Below, one piece after another: positions 11,781 to 22,100 of a DNA stretch of 64,000 bases. The DNA is taken from contig NZ_JACHHA010000013.1 of NCBI RefSeq assembly GCF_014202495.1, forward strand, positions 1-64,000, written 5' to 3'. The notes below the pieces were generated by a model. It had not been told where the DNA came from. It was given only the letters and a program-made list of their open reading frames with translations, and did not search any database. How positions within the stretch are numbered: the first letter of the stretch is position 1; each line of letters opens with the position of its first letter. The position numbers were made by a program, and so were the translations under genes. Origin of the DNA: Cerasibacillus quisquiliarum. GTDB taxonomy: Bacteria; Bacillota; Bacilli; Bacillales; Amphibacillaceae.

Positions 11781-12187
11781 TGAAACTAGATGTTAAACAA
11801 ATGAAAAGCTTAGCACTTGCTTATATGGGCGATGCTGTTTATGAAGTTTATGTTCGTGAATATTTATTAAAATCAGGAGAAGTAAAACCGAATGAATTAC
11901 ATCAAAGAGCTGTCACTTTTGTTTCAGCAAAAGCTCAGGCTAATGTTATATTAGCCTGGCTTAAGACAGATTTTTTAACAGAAGAAGAGAAGAAAGTAAC
12001 GATTCGTGGACGTAATGCGAAATCTGGATCAATTCCGAAAAACGCAAGTGTACAAGCTTACCGTTATTCAACAGCTTTTGAAACGTTAATTGGTTATCAT
12101 TATTTACTCGATCATAAGGAGCGTTTAGATACGTTGTTACGAAAAGCAATTGAACATTTAGAAAATCAGAAGGGAGGAAGCTTATGA
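11780..12187 (+). CDS. mrnC: Mini-ribonuclease 3 (MrnC)
   Basis: MrnC is a dimeric RNase III-like enzyme without a double-stranded RNA binding domain; it matures 23S rRNA ends in Firmicutes. The 135-residue protein has the catalytic-type sequence [13 protein letters not shown] near the N-terminus and the later [10 protein letters not shown] block with acidic residues. An in-frame ATG 18 bases upstream lies inside cysS; the ATG at 11780, after AAAGAGG, matches the family N-terminus. Confidence 0.95.
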   Translation: MKLDVKQMKSLALAYMGDAVYEVYVREYLLKSGEVKPNELHQRAVTFVSAKAQANVILAWLKTDFLTEEEKKVTIRGRNAKSGSIPKNASVQAYRYSTAFETLIGYHYLLDHKERLDTLLRKAIEHLENQKGGSL

Positions 12188-12936
12188 TGAAAGAGGAAAT
12201 AATTATAGGCCGAAATCCAGTCATAGAGGCTTTAAAATCAGGGCGAACGATTCATAAAATATTTATATCAGATCAATTAAATGTGAATACACGCCGAGAA
12301 ATCAATCGACTCAATAAGAAGGTAGATGCTGTTATTCATCAAGTGCCCAAACATAAGTTAAATCAATTATCAAGAGGTAATCACCAAGGAATTGTAGCAT
12401 TTGTAGCTCCCTATAAATATGCACAGTTAGACGACTTATTTACAATTGCTAAAGAGCTTAACGAAGATCCTTTTTTTATTATTCTAGATGAATTAGAGGA
12501 CCCACATAATTTAGGTTCAATTTTAAGAACAGCTGATGCTACAGGAGCACATGGTGTGATTATCCCCAAACGCCGTGCCGTCGGTTTAACTGAAATAGTC
12601 GCTAAAACGTCAGCTGGGGCTATTGAATATGTTCCTGTTGTTCGCGTAACAAATATTGCCCAAACTATTGAACAACTAAAAGAGAAAGGTCTTTGGATTA
12701 TAGGAACAGCCGGAGAAGCTAAAGAGGATTATCGGTCACTAGATTTAACGATGCCACTTGCTATAGTCATTGGAAATGAAGGAAAAGGTATGAGCCGCCT
12801 CGTCAAGGAAAAATGCGACTGGTTAGTGAAGCTTCCAATGGTTGGCCATGTGTCATCACTTAATGCCTCAGTTGCTTGTAGTCTGTTATTATATGAAGTT
12901 TATCGCAAGCGTCATCCGCTAAGCGACCAGATATGA
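12184..12936 (+). CDS. rlmB: 23S rRNA 2'-O-methyltransferase RlmB
   Basis: This SpoU-family enzyme uses S-adenosylmethionine to methylate a guanosine ribose in 23S rRNA (G2251 in E. coli). The 250-residue protein has an N-terminal L30e-like substrate domain and a C-terminal knotted SPOUT domain with [27 protein letters not shown] and [15 protein letters not shown]. The start overlaps the mrnC stop (ATGA); a second ATG follows at once. Confidence 0.96.
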   Translation: MMKEEIIIGRNPVIEALKSGRTIHKIFISDQLNVNTRREINRLNKKVDAVIHQVPKHKLNQLSRGNHQGIVAFVAPYKYAQLDDLFTIAKELNEDPFFIILDELEDPHNLGSILRTADATGAHGVIIPKRRAVGLTEIVAKTSAGAIEYVPVVRVTNIAQTIEQLKEKGLWIIGTAGEAKEDYRSLDLTMPLAIVIGNEGKGMSRLVKEKCDWLVKLPMVGHVSSLNASVACSLLLYEVYRKRHPLSDQI

Positions 12937-13442
12937 TTTATCTTGTAGTTGACGGTTATAACATTATCGGAGCGTGGGAAGAATTACAGAGATTAAAAGA
13001 AAAAGATATTGGACAAGCTCGTGATCGCTTACTTGACATGATGGCTGAATATCAAGCTTATTCTGGTTATCACGTTATCGTCGTATTTGATGCTTATTTT
13101 GTCAAAGGAAAGAGAGCAACATATCGAAAGTCCAAGCTTGATGTCATATTTACGAAAGAAAATGAAACAGCTGATGAATGTATTGAAAGACTCGTAAAAG
13201 AGCTACAAAATGTTCGTGATAAAGTGTATGTAGCAACATCAGATTATGATGAGCAACGAACGATTTTCGGAAGCGGTGCTTTGCGTAAATCGGCCAGAGA
13301 ACTCTACATCGAGATGGAAGCAATGCAAAAAGATATTAGTAGGCGCATCATAAGCCAAAACCAATACAAACCCATTTCAAAGATTCCGTTAGACCCTGAA
13401 GTTCAAGCAGTTTTTGAAAAATGGCGTCGCGGAAGAAAATGA
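12933..13442 (+). CDS. rae1: Rae1 (YacP), ribosome-associated endonuclease
   Basis: The 169-residue NYN/PIN-like domain begins YLVVDGYNIIGAW and contains further conserved aspartates (VFDAY, TSDYDEQ). The B. subtilis homologue Rae1/YacP cleaves certain mRNAs in the ribosomal A site during translation. It overlaps the rlmB stop by four bases (ATGA) and ends the cysE operon. Function is by homology. Confidence 0.92.
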   Translation: MIYLVVDGYNIIGAWEELQRLKEKDIGQARDRLLDMMAEYQAYSGYHVIVVFDAYFVKGKRATYRKSKLDVIFTKENETADECIERLVKELQNVRDKVYVATSDYDEQRTIFGSGALRKSARELYIEMEAMQKDISRRIISQNQYKPISKIPLDPEVQAVFEKWRRGRK

Positions 13443-13520
13443 CTATATCTAAAGTCCTAAAACACCCCCACTAATTATTGGTAATTTTTAAAATTGAGAG
13501 AAAATACCCATCATATTTTA

Positions 13521-13549
13521 TTGAGAATTTATCCGCCATATTGTATAAT
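13521..13549 (+). promoter_or_regulatory. Promoter of sigH
   Basis: TTGAGA at 13521-13526, a 17-base spacer, TATAAT at 13544-13549: a good sigma-A promoter 44 bases before the sigH start codon. Confidence 0.85.
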
Positions 13550-13592
13550 AGTTCCATAATTGCCAACAATTTGGTGGGGGAGGGCATACTAG

Positions 13593-14267
13593 GTGAGTGT
13601 AAAACAACTGAGGGCTCGATCGAATCAAATCAACCATCTTAAAGATGAGGAATTGATTCAATTAATCCATCGAGGATGTGGACAAGCATTAGATTTTCTA
13701 ATTCGCAAGTACAAACATATCGTTAGAGCAAAATCACACACATATTTTATCGTTGGGGCAGATCATGAAGATATTTTTCAAGAAGGTATGATTGGATTAT
13801 ATAAAGCCATTCGTGATTACGATAAAGATAAGTTGACCTCGTTTCGTGGATTTGCAGACATTTGTATAACGCGGCAAATCATTACAGCAATCAAAGCAGC
13901 GACGAGAAAAAAGCATATCCCACTAAATTCTTACATTTCCTTAGATAAACCCATTTATGATGAAGAATCAGACCGAACATTATTAGATACAATTGCAGGG
14001 GCTGAAACAACTGATCCACAAGAACTGCTAATTTCTCGGGAAAACGAAGGACGTATTCACCTTAAGTTAACTCAGTCTTTAAGTGATCTTGAGAGAAAAG
14101 TACTTGTTTTATATCTTGATGGTAAATCTTATGAAGAAATATCAATCGAATTAAAAAGACATGTCAAATCGATAGACAATGCACTACAAAGGGTAAAACG
14201 GAAATTAGGAGAGTTTCACCGCTCTGGAGAAGTGATGCTATCATTTAATGACTATGTCGACTATTGA
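13593..14267 (+). CDS. sigH: RNA polymerase sigma-H factor
   Basis: Sigma-H (Spo0H) directs transition-phase, competence and early sporulation genes in Bacillus. The 224-residue protein has region 2 with [16 protein letters not shown] and [18 protein letters not shown], the linker [13 protein letters not shown], and region 4 with [10 protein letters not shown] and [15 protein letters not shown]. It starts with GTG after GGTGGGGGAGGG. The missing disA at this locus makes it worth asking whether the organism still sporulates, but SigH itself looks intact. Confidence 0.97.
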   Translation: MSVKQLRARSNQINHLKDEELIQLIHRGCGQALDFLIRKYKHIVRAKSHTYFIVGADHEDIFQEGMIGLYKAIRDYDKDKLTSFRGFADICITRQIITAIKAATRKKHIPLNSYISLDKPIYDEESDRTLLDTIAGAETTDPQELLISRENEGRIHLKLTQSLSDLERKVLVLYLDGKSYEEISIELKRHVKSIDNALQRVKRKLGEFHRSGEVMLSFNDYVDY

Positions 14268-14326
14268 CATTCATAACTCAGACATGCTACATTAAAATGA
14301 GCATATCCCGAAGACGGGGTGATATA

Positions 14327-14476
14327 ATGAGTAAGAAAATCACTTTAGCATGTATACATTGCGCTCGTCGCAACTATACGACGCATAAAAATGCATCACA
14401 CGATTCCAAACGTTTAGAAGTTAGAAAGTTTTGTAAAACATGTGGCAAACATACGTGGCATCGTGAAACAAAATGA
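14327..14476 (+). CDS. rpmG: 50S ribosomal protein L33
   Basis: The 49-residue protein keeps two CXXC pairs (C9/C12, C36/C39), so it is the zinc-binding form of L33. Bacillales often carry a second, zinc-free L33 elsewhere, controlled by Zur. The ATG lies 7 bases after ACGGGGTGA; an upstream in-frame start at 14264 would overlap sigH and add residues not found in the family. secE follows 42 bases later. Confidence 0.95.
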   Translation: MSKKITLACIHCARRNYTTHKNASHDSKRLEVRKFCKTCGKHTWHRETK

Positions 14477-14518
14477 TAGATTAAAGCTATTAGCGAAGAG
14501 TAGGAGGTACAAACGACG

Positions 14519-14689
14519 ATGTTTAAATTTTTAAAAGACGTTGCACGAGAGATGAGAAAAGTTTCTTGGCCAAAAGGAAAAGAGTTAACGAGTTATACGA
14601 TAACCGTTATTGCGACGGTTGCTTTTGTAGCTATATTCTTTTTTATTGTTGACCTTGGTATTACTCAACTCATTGAGTGGGTTCGCTAA
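14519..14689 (+). CDS. secE: Preprotein translocase subunit SecE
   Basis: SecE clamps the SecY channel in the membrane. The 56-residue protein has the amphipathic helix FLKDVAREMRKVSWPKGKEL and one membrane helix (about residues 28-50), the usual short Gram-positive form. TAGGAGGT precedes the ATG. It follows rpmG and precedes nusG, the order usual across bacteria. Confidence 0.95.
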   Translation: MFKFLKDVAREMRKVSWPKGKELTSYTITVIATVAFVAIFFFIVDLGITQLIEWVR

Positions 14690-14734
14690 CTAGCTTTTGG
14701 ACTTATATTTTGAATAAATGTATTATAAATATGA

Positions 14735-14786
14735 TATAATGCTATATATACCTATTACAAAAACCCGATTTAACGGGTTTTTTAAA
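14735..14786 (+). promoter_or_regulatory. Extended -10 promoter followed by a small hairpin terminator
   Basis: TGATATAAT at 14732-14740 is an extended -10 element; TTGAAT near 14710 is a poor -35 at 19 bases. Just downstream, AAACCCG (14761-14767) and CGGGTTT (14774-14780) form a hairpin that ends in T residues before nusG. The hairpin can terminate secE messages. Because it lies after the -10 box, it would also sit in the leader of any nusG transcript starting here. Confidence 0.55.
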
Positions 14787-14859
14787 TTGTTTAAAACATA
14801 GATGTGTTTTTTATCGTTTACAAATAGAGTGATTCATAATTTAAGGGAGGGAAATGAAG

Positions 14860-15393
14860 ATGGATAAGAAATGGTACGTTATTCATACGTATTCTGGTTA
14901 TGAAAATAAAGTTAAAACGAACTTAGAAAAGCGCGTTGAAACGATGGGTATGGAAGATAAGATTTTCCGAGTTATCGTACCAGAAGAAGAAAAAACAGAA
15001 ATGAAAGATGGTAAGAAAAAAGTAACGAAAAAGAAAGTCTTCCCAGGATATGTATTAACAGAAATGATTATGACAGACGATTCATGGTATGTCGTCCGAA
15101 ATACACCAGGTGTGACTGGCTTTATCGGTTCAAGTGGCGGTGGTACAAAACCAACACCGTTATTACCACATGAAGTCGATCAGATACTAAAACAAATGGG
15201 CTTAGCCGATCAAACGGTTCAAGTTGACTTTGAAATTAAGGAAAACGTCCGCGTAACTGATGGTCCATTTGCTAACTTTACAGGAACAATAGAGTCAATT
15301 GATACTGATAAACAAAAGGTAAAAGTGCATGTTAATATGTTTGGTCGCGATACACCTGTAGAGCTAGAATTTGGACAAATTGAAAAACTATAA
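14860..15393 (+). CDS. nusG: Transcription elongation/termination factor NusG
   Basis: NusG binds RNA polymerase and influences pausing, Rho and coupling to ribosomes. The 177-residue protein has the NGN domain (WYVIHTYSGYENKVKTNLEK, VFPGYVL, TPGVTGFIG) and a C-terminal KOW domain (GPFANFTGTIESID). Two ATGs six bases apart could start it. The second, about 8 bases from AAGGGAGGG, gives the family N-terminus MDKKWYVIH; the first is too close to that site. Confidence 0.96.
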   Translation: MDKKWYVIHTYSGYENKVKTNLEKRVETMGMEDKIFRVIVPEEEKTEMKDGKKKVTKKKVFPGYVLTEMIMTDDSWYVVRNTPGVTGFIGSSGGGTKPTPLLPHEVDQILKQMGLADQTVQVDFEIKENVRVTDGPFANFTGTIESIDTDKQKVKVHVNMFGRDTPVELEFGQIEKL

Positions 15394-15405
15394 TGATTGA
15401 AAGAC

Positions 15406-15434
15406 TTGCAAAATAGGTTAGAACATGCTAAAAT
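15406..15434 (+). promoter_or_regulatory. Promoter of rplK-rplA
   Basis: TTGCAA at 15406-15411, 17-base spacer, TAAAAT at 15429-15434 with a TG just upstream (extended -10). It opens a roughly 100-base leader before rplK. Confidence 0.7.
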
Positions 15435-15541
15435 TTTTTTGTTATTCACGTTCTGTTCTAATCGATAGGACAGACGATTTAGAGTGGGAGGAGAGGAAAG
15501 TCTCCTATTACCACATCACGGACTTTAAGGAGGTGTGTCTC

Positions 15542-15967
15542 GTGGCTAAAAAAGTTATTCAAGTCGTAAAATTACAGATTCCTGCAGGGAAAGCAAACCC
15601 AGCACCACCAGTGGGACCAGCATTAGGTCAAGCGGGTATTAATATCATGGGATTCTGTAAAGAATTTAATGCACGTACACAAGAACAGGCAGGGTTAGTT
15701 ATTCCTGTAGAAATTACTGTTTTTGAAGATCGTTCTTTCACATTTATTACAAAAACACCACCAGCTTCTGTATTATTGAAAAAAGAAGCAGGAATTGATA
15801 AAGCATCTGGTGAACCGAACCGTAATAAAGTAGCAACGGTAAAGCGTGACAAAGTAAGAGAAATTGCAGAATTGAAAATGCAAGACTTAAACGCGGCTGA
15901 TGTAGAAGCTGCCATGCGTATGGTAGAAGGAACCGCACGCAGTATGGGAATTACGATTGAAGATTAA
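15542..15967 (+). CDS. rplK: 50S ribosomal protein L11
   Basis: L11 binds the GTPase centre of 23S rRNA and is needed for RelA activation and thiopeptide binding. The 141-residue protein has the proline-rich N-terminal domain ([20 protein letters not shown]) and the C-terminal rRNA-binding domain ending [11 protein letters not shown]. The GTG start at 15542 follows AAGGAGGTG. A longer in-frame reading to 15425 adds 39 residues not found in L11 and was not used. Confidence 0.98.
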   Translation: MAKKVIQVVKLQIPAGKANPAPPVGPALGQAGINIMGFCKEFNARTQEQAGLVIPVEITVFEDRSFTFITKTPPASVLLKKEAGIDKASGEPNRNKVATVKRDKVREIAELKMQDLNAADVEAAMRMVEGTARSMGITIED

Positions 15968-15981
15968 TTCTGAAATCTATC

Positions 15982-16018
15982 AGGTTGCGGCAAGTTAGAA
16001 TTCAACTCGCAACCTTTT
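15982..16018 (+). terminator. Hairpin between rplK and rplA
   Basis: AGGTTGCG (15982-15989) pairs with CGCAACCT (16008-16015), with AGTT/AACT pairing inside, then TTTT. It is probably a partial terminator or attenuator, because rplA has no strong promoter of its own that I can see. Confidence 0.65.
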
Positions 16019-16021
16019 CAT

Positions 16022-16056
16022 ATGATGATTTGCTCTATATGTTAAAGAGTCATCAT
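16022..16056 (+). promoter_or_regulatory. Possible L1 leader structure
   Basis: ATGATGA (16022-16028) pairs with TCATCAT (16050-16056), with CTCT/AGAG pairing inside. It lies in the leader of rplA, where L1 autoregulation sites occur in other bacteria. Assignment as an L1 target is inference. Confidence 0.3.
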
Positions 16057-16136
16057 CTAAGCTTTATAAAGGCTTGTTCGTGCTTTTATAAGTGGGAGGT
16101 TAAACCGTTATAACCACAATAGAGGAGGAAATAATA

Positions 16137-16835
16137 ATGGCTAAAAAAGGTAAAAGATATCAAGAAGCGGCAAAATTAGTAGACCGCTCAAAGACTTATC
16201 AAATAGATGAAGCTGTTGAACTTTTAAAGCAATTTCCTAAAGCAAAGTTCGACGAAACCGTTGAAGTAGCCTACCGCCTAGGAGTTGATCCGAAAAAAGC
16301 GGACCAACAAATTCGCGGTGCTATGGTACTACCACACGGAACAGGGAAAACACAAACAGTTCTCGTGTTTGCAAAAGGTGAAAAAGCTAAAGAAGCAGAA
16401 GCTGCAGGTGCTGATTATGTTGGAGATCAAGAATATATCGAAAAAATTAACCAAGGTTGGTTAGAGTTCGATGTTATTGTAGCGACACCTGATATGATGG
16501 CCGAAGTAGGGAAATTAGGTCGTGTCCTTGGACCAAAAGGCTTAATGCCAAACCCTAAAACGGGCACAGTAACATTTGAAGTTGAAAAGGCGGTTAAAGA
16601 TATTAAAGCTGGTAAAGTAGAATACCGTGTCGATAAAGCTTCGAATATACATGCGCCAATTGGAAAGCTTTCATTTGATGCTGAAAAGCTTATAGAGAAC
16701 TTTAAAGCTTTAACAGAAACAATCGTGAAAGCAAAACCACAATCTTCTAAAGGAAAGTATTTACAAAACGTTGCAATTACATCAACTATGGGCCCTGGTA
16801 TTCAAGTAGATGTATCAGATTTTCGTCCATCATAA
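16137..16835 (+). CDS. rplA: 50S ribosomal protein L1
   Basis: L1 forms the mobile stalk that handles deacylated tRNA and often represses its own mRNA. The 232-residue protein contains the signature [20 protein letters not shown] followed by [13 protein letters not shown], and begins [25 protein letters not shown] precedes the ATG. In Bacillus rplK and rplA are co-transcribed; here they are 169 bases apart with a hairpin between them. Confidence 0.98.
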   Translation: MAKKGKRYQEAAKLVDRSKTYQIDEAVELLKQFPKAKFDETVEVAYRLGVDPKKADQQIRGAMVLPHGTGKTQTVLVFAKGEKAKEAEAAGADYVGDQEYIEKINQGWLEFDVIVATPDMMAEVGKLGRVLGPKGLMPNPKTGTVTFEVEKAVKDIKAGKVEYRVDKASNIHAPIGKLSFDAEKLIENFKALTETIVKAKPQSSKGKYLQNVAITSTMGPGIQVDVSDFRPS

Positions 16836-16879
16836 AGTTGACTTTTTAAATTGAAGTCGATATAATGTATGACGTTATC

Positions 16880-17025
16880 AAAATAAATACGTTATACCGT
16901 AGACAGCAGGGGCGTTAAGCTTAATATCCTGCCGAGGTTTTTCTTATAAAGTAAGATGATGCGATTCCGTTAATCATCTTAATAAAAGGAGCCTCTCTGT
17001 CTAAGGCTCCTTTTTATATTGTATT
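16880..17025 (+). promoter_or_regulatory. L10(L12) leader of rplJ-rplL with terminator
   Basis: The leader contains GACAGCAGGGGCGTTAAGC and TATCCTGCCGAGG, typical of the RNA bound by L10(L12)4. After it come an inverted repeat (AAGATGATGCG, ATCATCTT) and a terminator (AAAGGAGCC at about 16986, GGCTCCTTTTT at about 17005-17015). Free L10 complex should favour termination and limit rplJL expression. Recognised by pattern from known Firmicute L10 leaders. Confidence 0.85.
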
Positions 17026-17061
17026 TATACGGTATGATGATTCTTTTTGGGAGGTGGAACA

Positions 17062-17562
17062 ATGTCCAACGTAATGGAAACAAAGAAACAAATTGTTGAA
17101 GAAATCACTGAAAAATTCCGTAATAGTCAATCAACAGTACTTGTTAACTACAGAGGTCTTGATGTTGCTGAAGTAACAGAGCTACGTAAACAATTACGTG
17201 ATGCCGGCGTTGATTATAAAGTTTATAAAAACACACTTGCAAGACGTGCGGCAGAAGCTGCGGGTTTAAGTGAGTTAACTGAAACATTGGTCGGTCCAAC
17301 AGCTATCGCATTTAGTGATGAAGATGTTGTCGCGCCAGCGCGTATTTTAAACGATTTCGCTAAAGATCACGAAGCATTAGAGATTAAAGGCGGAGTGATT
17401 GAAGGGGAAATCGCATCTTTAGATGATATTAAAGAACTTGCAAGCCTACCGAACTACGAAGGTATGGTTTCTATGTTGCTTAGTGTTCTTCAAGCTCCAA
17501 TTCGCAACTTTGCTTATGTTACAAAAGCTGTTGCTGAGCAAAAAGAAGAGCAAGGTGCTTAA
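17062..17562 (+). CDS. rplJ: 50S ribosomal protein L10
   Basis: L10 anchors the L7/L12 stalk to 23S rRNA. The 166-residue protein has the rRNA-binding part ([32 protein letters not shown]) and a C-terminal helix that carries the L12 dimers. ATG at 17062 follows GGGAGGTGG; a start five codons earlier would place the ribosome site inside the gene. rplL follows 49 bases later. Confidence 0.98.
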   Translation: MSNVMETKKQIVEEITEKFRNSQSTVLVNYRGLDVAEVTELRKQLRDAGVDYKVYKNTLARRAAEAAGLSELTETLVGPTAIAFSDEDVVAPARILNDFAKDHEALEIKGGVIEGEIASLDDIKELASLPNYEGMVSMLLSVLQAPIRNFAYVTKAVAEQKEEQGA

Positions 17563-17611
17563 TCTAGAATGTTATTAACAATGTATATAAAAAATAATAG
17601 GAGGAAATAAC

Positions 17612-17977
17612 ATGACACCAGAACAAATTATCGAAGCGATTAAAGAAATGTCTGTTTTAGAATTAAATGATTTAGTTAAAGCTATTGAAGAGGAATTCGG
17701 CGTTACAGCTGCAGCTCCTGTAGCGGTTGCTGGCGGTGCTGCTGGTGGCGATGCTGCTGAAGAAAAATCTGAATTTGACGTTGTACTTGAAAGTGCGGGA
17801 TCATCTAAAATTAAAGTTATCAAAGTGGTTCGCGAAATCACAGGTCTCGGCTTAAAAGATGCGAAAGAATTAGTTGACAACGCTCCAAAACCAGTAAAAG
17901 AAGGCGTTGCGAAAGAAGAAGCAGAAGAAATCAAAGAAAAATTAGAAGAAGTTGGAGCAGCTGTAGAATTAAAATAA
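17612..17977 (+). CDS. rplL: 50S ribosomal protein L7/L12
   Basis: L12 dimers recruit the translational GTPases. The 121-residue protein has the N-terminal dimer domain, an Ala/Gly-rich hinge near 34-50, and the C-terminal factor-binding domain ([20 protein letters not shown]). AGGAGG precedes the ATG. It ends the L10 operon at a strong terminator. Confidence 0.98.
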   Translation: MTPEQIIEAIKEMSVLELNDLVKAIEEEFGVTAAAPVAVAGGAAGGDAAEEKSEFDVVLESAGSSKIKVIKVVREITGLGLKDAKELVDNAPKPVKEGVAKEEAEEIKEKLEEVGAAVELK

Positions 17978-17992
17978 TGCTACTCAATTAAA

Positions 17993-18024
17993 AAAAGCTC
18001 GTCGGATTACGGCGAGCTTTAAAT
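17993..18024 (+). terminator. Terminator after rplL
   Basis: An 11-bp stem (AAAGCTCGTCG with a complementary arm ending CGAGCTTT) closes on a GATTA loop, followed by a short T-rich stretch. Confidence 0.85.
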
Positions 18025-18060
18025 TTACACCTATTAACGAATAAAAAGCAGGTGTTTATC

Positions 18061-18663
18061 ATGACAAATCATTACTATTCCAATAAGCCCCAATCAAAAA
18101 GTTCACCAAAGATATGGAAATATCAACTACGCAAAAAGGAATTTACTTTTATAAGTGATACAGGTGTGTTTTCCAAAAACGAAGTCGACTATGGGAGTCG
18201 TCTTTTAATTGAACATTTTACCGAACCGTCAAGGCCGGGTGATATTTTAGATCTCGGTTGTGGGTATGGACCAATCGGTATAGCAATTGCTGCAAGCTTT
18301 CCTGATCGTAAAATAACAATGATTGACATTAATGAACGAGCGGTTAATCTTGCTAAAGAAAATATCCGAATGAATCAGATAAAGAATGCAGAAGCTTTTG
18401 TAAGTGATCGTTTTAAAGAGCTTCCCAATCGTTTATTTGCTACAATATTGACGAATCCTCCTATTCGAGCTGGAAAAAAGATTGTTCATGCAATATTTGA
18501 AGAAAGCAAGTCTTCCTTGTATACTGAAGGTGAGTTATGGGTCGTCATCCAAAAAAAACAAGGGGCTCCATCAGCGAAGAGAAAACTTGATGAATTATTT
18601 GGTCATGTAGAAGTCGTAACAAAAAGCAAAGGATATTATATACTAAGAGCGGTAAAAGTTTGA
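18061..18663 (+). CDS. RsmC-like 16S rRNA methyltransferase (YbxB)
   Basis: The 200-residue class I SAM methyltransferase has motif I ILDLGCGYGPIGIAIA and the catalytic-type motif LTNPPIRAG, as in the RsmC/RlmG family that methylates guanine N2 in rRNA. The B. subtilis neighbour YbxB occupies this same place between rplL and rpoB. ATG at 18061 lies 6 bases after AGCAGGTG; a GTG three codons upstream overlaps that site. The target base (G1207 by analogy with RsmC) is inference. Confidence 0.9.
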   Translation: MTNHYYSNKPQSKSSPKIWKYQLRKKEFTFISDTGVFSKNEVDYGSRLLIEHFTEPSRPGDILDLGCGYGPIGIAIAASFPDRKITMIDINERAVNLAKENIRMNQIKNAEAFVSDRFKELPNRLFATILTNPPIRAGKKIVHAIFEESKSSLYTEGELWVVIQKKQGAPSAKRKLDELFGHVEVVTKSKGYYILRAVKV

Positions 18664-19122
18664 CGTGACATACTTAGTATGATAATATTATTAAATGCTA
18701 ACATGGGATTTCTCTTGTCAAGTCTTTTATGTGATTTTATATGGAAAGATATGAAAATGAGAAAGGTATAATCTAACTTAAATCGGAAACAATGATAAAA
18801 TGGATGTAAATATTTGTTTTCCGATTTTTTATTCAATGCTTAATGATTCCTGTTAAATATCTTTTCTATTTTTAAGATAACGCATTAATCCATTATAAGC
18901 AAGATTATTATTTACTATTTTACGACCATTATTTGTATAAGGCAAGTTATTCTTTTGAAAAATCCTATTTAGCGTAGATGTTTTATTTAAGGTATATAGG
19001 TATTAAGAGAAACCGTGATGTATTAAATGCCGGTTTTTCTAAAATATATTATTCATTTTTGTATGTATACGTACAGGTACATAATTACATGCAAATAATG
19101 CGAGATTTGAGAGGTGAAGCAG
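18664..19122 (+). other. Intergenic region before rpoB
   Basis: This 459-base AT-rich gap holds a terminator-like hairpin at 18780-18832 (AAATCGGAAACAA with a near-complement, long loop, then T6), and an inverted repeat near 19006-19040 (AGAGAAACCG, CGGTTTTTCT) in what should be the rpoB leader. On the minus strand a 44-codon frame that looks coding but lacks a start spans about 18852-18986. I see no convincing consensus promoter for rpoB. Confidence 0.6.
18780..18832 (+). terminator. Terminator after the RsmC-like gene
   Basis: AAATCGGAAACAA at 18779-18791 pairs with TTGTTTTCCGATTT (one bulged base) across a long loop, followed by TTTTTT. Confidence 0.65.
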
Positions 19123-22100
19123 TTGGCAGGTCAACTAGTTCAGTATGGACAACATCGCAAACGTAGAAGTTATGCTCGAATTAGTGAAGTGTTGGAGTTA
19201 CCAAATTTAATTGAAATTCAAACCGCTTCCTACCAATGGTTTTTAGAAGAAGGAATGCGAGAGATGTTTCAAGATATTTCTCCGATTGAAGACTTCACAG
19301 GAAACTTGTCATTAGAGTTCGTTGATTATTCGATAGGTGAACCGAAATACCCTGTCGAAGAATCAAAGGAAAGAGATGTAACCTATGACGCTCCACTTCG
19401 AGTGAAAGTACGATTAATTAACAATGAAACTGGAGAAGTAAAAGAACAAGAAGTATTTATGGGTGATTTCCCGTTAATGACGGATACTGGGACATTCATT
19501 ATCAATGGTGCAGAACGAGTGATTGTATCACAATTAGTACGCTCGCCAAGTGTTTATTACAATGAAAAAATCGATAAAAATGGTAAACGCGGACTATCAG
19601 CAACAGTGATACCAAACCGTGGTGCATGGTTAGAATACGAGACAGATGCGAAAGATGTCGTCTATGTTCGTATTGATCGTACGAGAAAACTACCAATTAC
19701 TGTTCTATTACGTGCTCTTGGCTTTGATTCAGACGAGGAAATCATTGATTTAATAGGTGAAAATGAATACCTATTAAATACGCTAGAAAAAGATAATACC
19801 GAATCAACTGAGAAAGCATTGTTAGAAATATATGAACGTCTGCGTCCAGGTGAACCACCTACAGTGGAAAATGCTAAGAGTCTCATCATATCACGCTTTT
19901 TTGATCCGAAGCGTTACGATCTTGCGCATGTCGGTCGTTATAAAATCAATAAGAAGCTTCATTTAAAAAATAGATTATTTAACCAAGTGCTTGCAGAGCC
20001 AATTGTAGATCCGGAAACTGGTGAAGTACTTGCTCAGAAAGGCGATAAACTAGAACGGAAATTACTAGATAAAATTATTCCTTATCTAGAGAATAAAGAC
20101 TCACTAATCGGTGAAGTCGTTCTAGATTCAGAGGAAGCGATTTTAGGTGAACCAGTTCACTTACAATCGGTTAAAATTGTTGACCCAACTGACCCAAGTG
20201 GAGAGCGTGTACTTCATGTCATTGGTAATGGGAACATCGAATCAAATGTTAAAAACATTACACCAGCTGATATACTTTCTTCCATTAGCTATTTCTTTAA
20301 CTTATTGCATCAAGTTGGACACACTGATGATATTGATCATTTAGGGAATCGTCGCTTACGCTCAGTAGGAGAGCTATTACAAAATCAGTTTAGAATTGGA
20401 TTATCACGCATGGAACGTGTTGTTAGAGAACGGATGTCAATCCAAGATACATCTAGCATTACACCACAGCAACTGATTAATATTCGTCCAGTTATTGCAT
20501 CGATTAAAGAATTCTTTGGTAGTTCCCAATTATCACAGTTCATGGATCAGACGAATCCACTTGCAGAACTCACACATAAGCGTCGACTATCTGCTCTTGG
20601 ACCAGGTGGTCTAACACGAGAACGTGCAGGGTTTGAAGTACGAGACGTACACTACTCACATTATGGGAGAATGTGTCCGATCGAAACACCTGAAGGCCCA
20701 AATATCGGACTGATTAACTCATTATCAAGCTATGCAAAGGTGAATAAATTTGGATTTATTGAAACGCCATACCGTAGAGTAGATCCAGAAACAGGTAAGG
20801 TAACAGGAGAAATTGATTATCTAACAGCAGATGAAGAAGATAACTACGTCGTTGCACAAGCCAATGCTCCTTTAGATGAAGAAGGATATTTTGCCGATGA
20901 GGAAGTTATTGCTCGTTTCCGTGGCGAAAATATTGAGGTGAAACGCAGTCAAATCGATTATATGGACGTATCGCCAAAACAAGTTGTTTCAGCAGCGACA
21001 GCATGCATTCCTTTCTTAGAAAACGATGACTCCAACCGTGCCTTAATGGGAGCAAACATGCAACGTCAAGCTGTTCCATTATTGGAACCTGAAGCCCCAA
21101 TCGTTGGAACGGGGATGGAGTACGTGTCAGGTAAAGATTCAGGAGCTGCTATCATTTGTCGACATACTGGAATTGTTGAAAGTGTGGAAGCGAAGGAAAT
21201 CGTCGTTCGCCGAATTTCTGAAGTAGATGGTAAAGAAGTAAAAGGTGATGTTGATCGTTACCGTCTAAGGAAGTATGAACGTTCTAACCAAGGTACGTGC
21301 TATAACCAACGCCCTATCGTCAAAAAAGGTGATCGCGTTGCAAAAGGCGAAATCTTAGCAGATGGACCTTCAATGGAAAATGGTGAATTAGCTTTAGGAA
21401 GAAATATTTTAATTGCTTTCATGACGTGGGAAGGCTACAACTATGAAGACGCCATTATTATGAGTGAACGTCTCGTTAAAGATGATGTATATACATCCAT
21501 TCATATAGAGGAATATGAGTCAGAATCACGTGATACAAAATTAGGCCCTGAAGAAATTACAAGAGATATCCCGAATGTTGGAGAAGATGCTCTTAAAAAC
21601 CTTAACGAACAAGGGATTGTTCGTATCGGTGCAGAAGTGAAAGATGGCGATATTCTCGTTGGGAAAGTAACACCAAAAGGCGTTACAGAACTATCTGCAG
21701 AAGAACGACTCCTACATGCCATTTTCGGTGAAAAGGCTCGTGAAGTTCGTGATACATCATTACGTGTACCACATGGAGCAGGTGGAATCGTTCTTGATGT
21801 GAAGATCTTTAACCGAGAAGATGGTGACGAACTTCCACCAGGCGTTAATAAACTTGTTCGCGTTTATATCGTTCAGAAACGTAAAATTAAAGAAGGGGAC
21901 AAAATGGCAGGAAGACACGGAAACAAAGGTGTTATTTCCAAGATTTTACCAGAAGAAGATATGCCATTTTTACCTGATGGAACACCAATTGATATCATGT
22001 TGAACCCATTAGGTGTACCTTCGAGAATGAATATTGGGCAAGTATTTGAATTACATTTAGGGATGGCTGCTAGAAAACTCGGCATCCATGTCGCATCACC

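Noticed and set aside
20520-20640. Possible rifampicin resistance change in rpoB
   Set aside because: The pocket residues match the sensitive B. subtilis sequence.
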